64,000 bases of DNA from Corallococcus sp. NCRR (lineage in GTDB: Bacteria > Myxococcota > Myxococcia > Myxococcales > Myxococcaceae): the NCBI RefSeq assembly GCF_026965535.1, contig NZ_CP114039.1, forward strand, positions 186,001-250,000, written 5' to 3'. The translations under genes were made by a program, and so were the position numbers. Below are positions 58,127 to 64,000 of the stretch, one piece after another (the stretch's first letter is position 1; each line of letters opens with the position of its first letter). The notes beneath the pieces are model-generated. The model had not been told where the DNA came from. It saw only the letters and a program-made list of their open reading frames with translations, and made no database searches.

Positions 58127-59755
58127 CTAGCTGCCGGTCGCTGCCGACGCGGACTGGCGCAGGAGCGGGGCCTCGGAGAGGAACTTCAGCTCCGGGTGCT
58201 TCTCCTCGGCGTGCTGGAGCGCCCAGTCGTCGCGGAAGAGCACCAGGGGCAGCCCGTCGCGGTCCTGCACCGTCTGGCGGTTGCCTTCCCAGTCGAACGA
58301 CTTCGGGTCGAAGTTCTGCCCCACCACCCAGCGGGCGTGGCTGAAGGGCAGCCGGTCCAGGGCGATCTTCGCGCCGTACTCGTGCTCCAGGCGGTACTGG
58401 AGCACTTCGAACTGGAGCGCGCCCACCACGCCGACGATGGGGTCCTTCATGCCCATCGCGAGCTGCTGGAAGATCTGCACCGTGCCCTCTTCGGACAGCT
58501 GCTCCAGGCCCTTCTCCATCTGCTTGCGGCGCAGCGGATCCTTGGAGCGCACCACCGCGAAGAACTCCGGGCTGAAGCGCGGCACGCCCTCGAAGAGCAC
58601 GTCGTGCGAGCCCTCCGCCAGCGAGTCGCCGATGCGGTACTGCCCCGGGTCGAACAGGCCGATGACGTCCCCCGGCCACGCGTCTTCAATGGACGTGCGC
58701 TCGGCGGCGAGGAACTGGCTGGGCTTGGCGAGCCGCACCTCCTTGCCCAGGCGCGAGTGGAAGGCGTTCATGCCCTTCACGTAGCGGCCGGACACCACGC
58801 GCATGAACGCGATGCGGTCGCGGTGCGCGGGGTCCATGTTCGCTTGAATCTTGAAGACGAAGCCCGCGAACTTCGGGTTCGTGGGCTCGCGAGGCCCCTG
58901 CGTGGTGGGGCGCGACGTGGGCGCGGGCGCCAGGTCCAGGAACGCGTCCAGGAAGGGCCGCACGCCGAAGTTGGTCATCGCGCTGCCGAAGAACATGGGC
59001 GACAGCTGGCCCGCGTCCGACTTCTCGCGCGTGAACTCGTCCCCGCCGATGTCGAGGAGCTCGATGTCCTCCTGGAGCTTCGCCAGCTCCGTCTCGGTGA
59101 GCACCGACTTGATTTCCTCCGAGTCGATGGACACCGAGCGCTCCGCCACTTCCGACTCGCCGTGCGAGCCCTCCGCGGAGAACACGTGCACCACGCGAGC
59201 CTGCCGGTCGTAGACGCCCCGGAACTCCGGCCCCATGCCGATGGGCCAGTTCATGGGGTACGAGCGGATGCCGAGCACCTGCTCCAACTCGTTCATCAGC
59301 TCCAGCGGTTCGCGGCCGTAGCGGTCCAGCTTGTTGACGAAGGTGAAGATGGGGATGCCGCGCATGCGGCACACCTTGAAGAGCTTCTTCGTCTGCGGCT
59401 CCACGCCCTTCGCCGCGTCGATGAGCATCACCGCCGCGTCGGCGGCGGAGAGCGTGCGGTAGGTGTCCTCGGAGAAGTCCTGGTGGCCCGGGGTGTCCAG
59501 CAGGTTCACCGCGTGGTCGCGGTAGCTGAACTGGAGCACGGACGACGTAACGGAGATGCCGCGCTCCTTCTCCAGCTCCATCCAGTCGCTGGTCGCGTGG
59601 CGACGCGCCCGCTTGGCCTTCACGCTTCCGGCCAGGTGGATGGCGCCGCCGTAGAGCAGCAGCTTCTCCGTCAGGGTTGTCTTTCCCGCGTCGGGGTGGG
59701 AGATGATGGCGAAGGTCCGTCGCCGGGCGACCTCCCTCTCGAGCTCGTTGGCCAT
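58127..59755 (-). CDS. prfC: Peptide chain release factor 3
   Basis: 542 residues; EF-G-like GTPase that recycles RF1/RF2 from the ribosome. G1 SHPDAGKTT, G2 KERGISVTSS, G3 LLDTPGHQDFSEDTYRTL, G4 VNKLDRYGREPLEL and the RF3-specific GSAMTNFGVRPFLDAFLDLAP. The C-terminal RF3_C domain has LQFEVLQYRLEHEYGAKI. Start at 59755 (MANELEREVARRRTFAI); the frame continues upstream only through non-conserved sequence. Confidence 0.97.
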   Translation of the reverse strand: MANELEREVARRRTFAIISHPDAGKTTLTEKLLLYGGAIHLAGSVKAKRARRHATSDWMELEKERGISVTSSVLQFSYRDHAVNLLDTPGHQDFSEDTYRTLSAADAAVMLIDAAKGVEPQTKKLFKVCRMRGIPIFTFVNKLDRYGREPLELMNELEQVLGIRSYPMNWPIGMGPEFRGVYDRQARVVHVFSAEGSHGESEVAERSVSIDSEEIKSVLTETELAKLQEDIELLDIGGDEFTREKSDAGQLSPMFFGSAMTNFGVRPFLDAFLDLAPAPTSRPTTQGPREPTNPKFAGFVFKIQANMDPAHRDRIAFMRVVSGRYVKGMNAFHSRLGKEVRLAKPSQFLAAERTSIEDAWPGDVIGLFDPGQYRIGDSLAEGSHDVLFEGVPRFSPEFFAVVRSKDPLRRKQMEKGLEQLSEEGTVQIFQQLAMGMKDPIVGVVGALQFEVLQYRLEHEYGAKIALDRLPFSHARWVVGQNFDPKSFDWEGNRQTVQDRDGLPLVLFRDDWALQHAEEKHPELKFLSEAPLLRQSASAATGS

Positions 59756-59877
59756 GATCCGAGGGCAACTATCACGGGCGGTCGTTCCTTGCAGCTGTGC
59801 AAGCAGCGCCTGGAGGTCCGGCCGGGCTCCGGCCCTCCGGGGCAGCCCTCCCCAAGCCCCCACATCGGAGCCACGCC

Positions 59878-60276
59878 ATGCAGCGCATCCTCCATGCCAC
59901 CGGCACCCCCTGGGAGCCCCGGGTGGGCTACTCGCGGGCGGTGCGCACGGGCCCCTTCGTGTCCGTGTCCGGCACCACCGCCACGGGCGCGGACGGCCAG
60001 CTCGTGGGTGAAGGGGACGCGTACCGGCAGGCGGCCCAGGCGCTGTCCAACATCCGCGCCGCGCTGGAGGCGGTGGGCGCCCGGCTGGAGGACGTGGTGC
60101 GCACGCGCATGTACGTCACCGACATCTCGCGCTGGGAGGAGGTGGGCCGCGCCCACGGCGAGGTGTTCGCGGCCATCCGCCCGGCCACCTCCATGGTGGA
60201 GGTGAAGGCGCTCATCGACCCGCGGATGCTGGTGGAAATCGAAGCGGACGCGGTGGTGGCGTCCGCCCTGCCCTGA
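59878..60276 (+). CDS. RidA/YjgF/YER057c family protein
   Basis: 132 residues. YjgF-fold signatures: [46 protein letters not shown] (with the conserved Arg of RMYVTD), and the C-terminal [22 protein letters not shown], which holds the Glu of the enamine/imine-binding site. RidA hydrolyses reactive 2-aminoacrylate; some paralogues do not, so the exact activity is uncertain. Monocistronic, divergent from prfC. Confidence 0.93.
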   Translation: MQRILHATGTPWEPRVGYSRAVRTGPFVSVSGTTATGADGQLVGEGDAYRQAAQALSNIRAALEAVGARLEDVVRTRMYVTDISRWEEVGRAHGEVFAAIRPATSMVEVKALIDPRMLVEIEADAVVASALP

Positions 60277-60280
60277 CGGC

Positions 60281-61384
60281 CTAGAAGTCGGCGGTGACGT
60301 CGCCCGGCACGTCGTCCGGGGCGCCGGGGTTGCCGGGCTCGGGCGTCACGGCGTCGCCGGTGCCCTCCGGAGGCGTCACGTCGCCGCGCAGCTCCACCGC
60401 GGGGCAGGCCTGGAAGGTGCCCACGCGGCTCCCGGGCACCTCCGTGCAGCCGGAGTCCGCGCACTGCAGGAGGACGCGGTAGACCTCCTTCTCCTGTGCA
60501 TCCCAGCAGGCGCTGCCCACGTAGTAGGTGTTCGCCGCGATGTCGCCGCCCCAGGCGCGCACGTCCACGCGGCCGCCGGTGCCGGGGATGTGGCGCACGG
60601 AGGAGAGCACCTTCTCCTTCGCGGAGGTGGCGGTGCCGGGCAGGTTGTACGGGCCGAGCACGCGCACGCGGGTGACGCCGGTGACCTCAATCTTGTGGCC
60701 CACGAAGGCGCCGGTGACGGCGTCGTGCGTGGCGGGGTTCGGGGTGAAGTTGGCCAGCCGGTACGCCAGCGACTTGCTGCCCTTGCCGAAGTGGGCGAAC
60801 GACATCATCAGCTTGCCCTGGCCCGCGTAGGACGGGGCCACCGCCTTGAGGTTGTCCAGGGAGATGGCCAGCGTGCCCCGGCCCCGGTGCGCCGCATCCC
60901 CGCGCTTGAGCGCGCCCGCGGCGATGAGCTTGTAGGCGACGTCGTCCGCGCTGTTCAGCGGACGGGCCTCCAGCTTCCACTGGTAGCGCCCGCCCGCGCC
61001 TTTGCGGATGGCGAGCTTGAAGGTGGCGTTGGTGCGGTCGGTGGGGCCGTACACCAGCACGTCACCGGGCTGCGCGTCGGCGGCCTGCTTCGCCAGCTCC
61101 GCGATGGGCACCAGCGCCTGCCGGAGCGTGTCGTTGAGCGCCTTCACCTCCATGCGGGCGCCCTCCAGCATCGCGGCGCCCTGCCCGTCCAGCGAGGCCT
61201 CCACCTGCATCAGGTCCTGGGCCACGAGCGCGGCGCCGTCCTGCGCGAGCGCGTCCGTGTTGATCTCCAGCGACGTGCCCGCGAAGTCCGGCAGGGACTC
61301 CACCGCCTCCTGATCATCCACCCCGCCGCACGCCGTCGAAAGCACCAGGGCCGCACCCACCGCCAACGTCTTGTTCCAGCGCAT
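60281..61384 (-). CDS. Lipoprotein of unknown function
   Basis: 367 residues from MRWNKTLAVGAALVLSTACGG; GGAGA is 6 bp before the ATG at 61384, better than the ATG at 61390. The lipobox is STAC. The mature part is an alpha/beta mixture with a helical N-terminal third (LMQVEASLDGQGAAMLEGAR), a beta-rich central region (KLAIRKGAGGRYQWKLEARP, KLMMSFAHFGKGSKSLAYRL) and a small Cys cluster (GSACWDAQEKEVY, CADSGC, TFQACPAV). The tail is Pro/Asp/Gly-rich. Not recognised; likely outer-membrane surface or periplasmic. Confidence 0.7.
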   Translation of the reverse strand: MRWNKTLAVGAALVLSTACGGVDDQEAVESLPDFAGTSLEINTDALAQDGAALVAQDLMQVEASLDGQGAAMLEGARMEVKALNDTLRQALVPIAELAKQAADAQPGDVLVYGPTDRTNATFKLAIRKGAGGRYQWKLEARPLNSADDVAYKLIAAGALKRGDAAHRGRGTLAISLDNLKAVAPSYAGQGKLMMSFAHFGKGSKSLAYRLANFTPNPATHDAVTGAFVGHKIEVTGVTRVRVLGPYNLPGTATSAKEKVLSSVRHIPGTGGRVDVRAWGGDIAANTYYVGSACWDAQEKEVYRVLLQCADSGCTEVPGSRVGTFQACPAVELRGDVTPPEGTGDAVTPEPGNPGAPDDVPGDVTADF

Positions 61385-61543
61385 CGTCATTCTCCGAATC
61401 GAAAGGTTCGCGTGACCACCTGCTGCCCATTTCAACCCAGGCGACACGGCGCGGTTGCGGGGCGGGGAATTTTTCCCGCATGTGCGCGGGTGTCGGCCCG
61501 CGGGGTGGCCGCCCTCCCGGGGAGCCCCTACCTTTCAGGGACC

Positions 61544-62449
61544 ATGGGCGTCGAATGGAAGAGCAACATCGACATCGCGGACGCACTGGAGCGGGTGGCG
61601 GACCTGCTGGAGACGCAGGACGCGATGCCCTTCCGGATAGGCGCCTACCGCAAGGCGGCGGCGACCATCGCGAACTGGCCGGACTCCGTGGCGCAGGTGC
61701 TGGCCGCGGAGGGAGAGGCAGGCCTGAAGGCATTGCCCGGCGTGGGCAAGAGCATCGCGGCGACGGTCGCGGAGCTGGTGCGCACGGGACACGTGGGGTT
61801 GCTCGAACGGCTGGAGGGCGAAGCCTCCCCCGAGTCCCTGCTCGCCAGCGTGCCCGGCATTGGCCCGGAGCTGGCGAAGCGCATCCATGAGGCCTTGGAC
61901 ATCACCACGCTGGAGGCGCTGGAGCTGGCCGCGCACGACGGGCGTCTGGAGCGGGTGGAGGGCTTTGGCCCCCGGCGCGCGGAGCAGGTGCGTGAAGTGC
62001 TGGCGGCGCGGCTGGGGCGAAACCGGCGCGAGCGCGAGCGGGCTCGCTCCCACGGAGGTGAGGACGGGCCGCGTCCATCGGTGGCGCTGCTGCTGCGCGT
62101 GGACGCGGACTACCGGCGCAGGGCGGAGGCCGGCGAGCTGCGCCGCATCGCGCCCAAGCGCTTCAATCCCTCCGGCGAGGCCTGGCTGCCGGTGATGCGC
62201 GAGCACGTGGACGACTGGAACTTCCGCGCGCTGTTCTCCAACACGGCGCTGGCGCACCAGCAGAACGCCACGGATGACTGGGTGGTCCTCTACTACGACC
62301 AGGACGACGTGGAGGGCCAGGTCACCGTGGTGACCTCCCACGTCGGCCCGCTCAATGGCAGACGCGTGGTGCGCGGGCGTGAGGACGAATGCCTCGCGTA
62401 CTACGCGCGCAGGGATGCGGCGCACGAAGCCCCGCACGCGGGAGCCTGA
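61544..62449 (+). CDS. Helix-hairpin-helix protein with Pol beta N-terminal-like domain
   Basis: 301 residues. The N-terminal ~85 residues match the 8-kDa domain of family X polymerases: NIDIADALERVADLLETQ, PFRIGAYRKAAATIAN, LPGVGKSIAATVAELVRTGH. A second HhH pair follows: VPGIGPELAKRIHE and VEGFGPRRAEQVREVL. No nucleotidyltransferase GS/DxD palm and no PHP domain follow; instead there is a C-terminal domain of ~115 residues (VALLLRVDADYRRRAEAGEL, NFRALFSNTALAHQQNATDD, WVVLYYDQDDVEGQVTVV) with Trp and acidic clusters. DNA binding is likely; the C-terminal function is unknown. Confidence 0.82.
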   Translation: MGVEWKSNIDIADALERVADLLETQDAMPFRIGAYRKAAATIANWPDSVAQVLAAEGEAGLKALPGVGKSIAATVAELVRTGHVGLLERLEGEASPESLLASVPGIGPELAKRIHEALDITTLEALELAAHDGRLERVEGFGPRRAEQVREVLAARLGRNRRERERARSHGGEDGPRPSVALLLRVDADYRRRAEAGELRRIAPKRFNPSGEAWLPVMREHVDDWNFRALFSNTALAHQQNATDDWVVLYYDQDDVEGQVTVVTSHVGPLNGRRVVRGREDECLAYYARRDAAHEAPHAGA

Positions 62450-62503
62450 TTCCCAACGTGACCCGGGGCAGGCCGTGCATGCGCCCGCCCCGTGCCCCCC
62501 AGC

Positions 62504-64000
62504 TCAAGGCGCCGGTGAGTACAGGTCGACGCCCGCGCGCGCGCCGCCGCTTCCACTTCCGCCCACGACCAGCACGCGGCCGGAGGGCAGCAGGGCCAGG
62601 CCGTGGTGCGTGTTGCGCGTGGACAGGGTGCCCGCGGGCGTCCACGCGTTCATCGCGACGTCATACACCTCCGCCGAGTCGAGCACGCCCAACCCCGAGC
62701 CGCCCTCCCCCGTCACCACCAGCACGCGCCCCGCGGACAGCGCCGTGGCGTGCGGCAGATAGCGCGGCACGTTCATCGACGCCACGGTCCTCCAGGTGCC
62801 TTGCGCCACGTCGTACAGCTCCGCCGAGCGCAGCGGTCCATCCACGCCCCAGCCGCCCGCCACCAGCACCTGGCTGCCATTGCCCAGCGGCACCGCGATG
62901 TGGCCATAGCGCGCCACCGCCATGGACGCCGTGTTCCGCCACGTGCCCGTGACCGGGTTGAACAGCTCCGCGCTCGCGGTGATGGCGTCCGCCCCGGTGG
63001 AGCTGCCGCCCATCACCAGCACCTCGCCCGAAGGAAGCGGCACGGCCGCGTGGTACGTGCGCGTGTGTCCCATGGCGCCCGTGGGGCTCCAGGTGCCCGT
63101 GGCCGGATTGAACAGCTCCGCGCTGGCGAGCGTGGAGGAGGTGTTCGCGCCCGAAGCTCCGCCCGCCACCAGCACCTGACCGGAGCCCGGTAGCAGCGTC
63201 GCGGTGTGACGGGCCCGTCCCGTCCCCAGGTTTCCCACCGGCGTCCACGTCCCCGTGGCGGGCGCGTACACCTCCGTGGCGGACAGCCAGGTGGAGGCAT
63301 CCCGCTGCCCGCCGCTCACCAGCACGCGGCCGTCATTCAGGGGCGTGGCGGAGTGCAGGAAGCGCGCGGTGCCCAGCGAGCCGGTGTCCTGCCAGCTGTT
63401 CGTCGCCTCGTTGTACAGCACGGCGCTCACGAGCGCGGCGCCCGACGAGGACGCCCCGCCCGCCACCAGCACGTCGCCCGTGTTCAGCCGCGTGGCGCTG
63501 AGCTGCGAGCGCGCGGAGCCCAGGCTCGTGGCCGGGCTCCACGGCAGGCTGGACGGGCGGTAGCGCTCCGCGGACGCACTGCGCGCCCCCACCTGGGGCA
63601 CGCCGCCCAGCACGAGGACCTCGCCCGACGGGAGCAGCGCGGCGGCGTGGCTGATGCGGCGCGAGGACATCGTCGCCGTCGCCGTCCAGACGCCGGTGGC
63701 CGGCGTGTAGAGCGCGGCGCTGTCCAGGTAGGGCTGGCCGCCCGTGGAGCCGCCCGCCACCAGCACCTGCCCGGAGGTGAGCAGCGTCGCGGTGTGGAAG
63801 ACGGACTGGGACGGCAGCGCGCCCTGGGACGTCCAGGTGCCGGTGCCCGGGTCGAACAACTCGGACGTGTTCGTGGCCAGGCTGCCCGCGAAGCCGCCCG
63901 CCACCAGCACCTGCCCGGAGGTGAGCAGCGTCGCCGTGTGCCCCATGCGCTGCGTGACCATGCTGCCCACCGCCGTCCATGCGCCCGTCACTGGGTCATA
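62504..64000 (-). CDS. Kelch-repeat protein (5' end outside window)
   Basis: 499 codons are visible, open to the window edge, so the N-terminus is missing. It is built of at least nine ~51-55-residue Kelch-like blades, each carrying a variant of HTATLLTSGQVLVAGG (VFHTATLLTSGQVLVAGGST, RARHTATLLPGSGQVLVAGG, TYHAAVPLPSGEVLVMGGSS) and ending in a TGTW motif (DPGTGTWTSQ, NPATGTWSPT). The blades would form a beta-propeller. Repeat identity at the DNA level is high, typical of myxobacterial surface propellers. Likely secreted or surface-exposed. Confidence 0.9.
   Translation of the reverse strand, partial: YDPVTGAWTAVGSMVTQRMGHTATLLTSGQVLVAGGFAGSLATNTSELFDPGTGTWTSQGALPSQSVFHTATLLTSGQVLVAGGSTGGQPYLDSAALYTPATGVWTATATMSSRRISHAAALLPSGEVLVLGGVPQVGARSASAERYRPSSLPWSPATSLGSARSQLSATRLNTGDVLVAGGASSSGAALVSAVLYNEATNSWQDTGSLGTARFLHSATPLNDGRVLVSGGQRDASTWLSATEVYAPATGTWTPVGNLGTGRARHTATLLPGSGQVLVAGGASGANTSSTLASAELFNPATGTWSPTGAMGHTRTYHAAVPLPSGEVLVMGGSSTGADAITASAELFNPVTGTWRNTASMAVARYGHIAVPLGNGSQVLVAGGWGVDGPLRSAELYDVAQGTWRTVASMNVPRYLPHATALSAGRVLVVTGEGGSGLGVLDSAEVYDVAMNAWTPAGTLSTRNTHHGLALLPSGRVLVVGGSGSGGARAGVDLYSPAP

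Noticed and set aside
1-64000. CRISPR arrays, tRNA and rRNA genes.
   Set aside because: No regularly spaced short repeats and no recognisable T-loop/acceptor or rRNA segments were found by reading.

Overview
The window is very GC-rich with strong third-position bias, so nearly every gene casts long open shadow frames. It carries hallmarks of the Myxococcaceae (Myxococcus/Corallococcus type): an N-terminally simple Ser/Thr kinase with a low-complexity tail, an ELWxxDGT/HYR surface protein with a MYXO-CTERM-like tail, Kelch and choice-of-anchor-D lipoproteins, and a SitA-type lipoprotein toxin. No rRNA, tRNA, CRISPR array or intact insertion sequence was seen. Genes are tightly packed, with many ATGA/GTGA stop-start overlaps.

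Layout. 0-5.3 kb (minus): an outer-membrane porin-like gene, then a lysine/diaminopimelate operon (LptM-like lipoprotein, lysA, dapA, dapB, FAH-family enzyme). 5.4-13.7 kb: mutM, an M48 lipoprotein protease, a YihY membrane protein, an MTAP-type phosphorylase, a secreted Pro-rich protein, and a minus-strand operon of cobalamin adenosyltransferase, queG, an EamA permease and an ATP-grasp protein. 13.8-18.8 kb (plus): thyA-folA, a small lipoprotein, a cytochrome c/FTR1 iron permease fusion, a glycine-rich membrane protein and a GST. 18.8-28.9 kb: YciI-like, Nudix-metallo-beta-lactamase fusion, HD hydrolase, ATP-grasp ligase, GNAT, transglutaminase, DUF255 thioredoxin-like protein, GT39 glycosyltransferase.

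28.9-35.1 kb is the accessory region. An AT-richer 4.3-kb gene encodes a 1426-residue GT4 glycosyltransferase-STAND NTPase-TPR protein. It lies between two ungapped ~535-bp direct repeats (about 96% identical by eye) that are the 3' part of the GT39 gene: upstream the gene is whole, downstream only the 3' fragment remains. Right after this lie a SitA-like HNH lipoprotein toxin gene and an overlapping SUKH immunity gene. I regard this as a biological-conflict island; the GT4-STAND-TPR protein is the best candidate for an undescribed system.

35.1-64 kb returns to chromosomal style: a Cys-rich ORF with a possible 5' frameshift, the ELWxxDGT/HYR protein, DUF350 membrane protein plus transglutaminase-like protein, a GT2 synthase-like enzyme, a GH46 chitosanase, an IGHMBP2-like helicase, an alpha/beta hydrolase, an ASH-domain lipoprotein, a Ser/Thr kinase, ttcA with TerB-like and PhnD-like genes, RNase D, a Cys-rich helical protein, an M32 carboxypeptidase, prfC, ridA-like, a lipoprotein, a HhH (Pol beta N-terminal-like) protein and a truncated Kelch protein.
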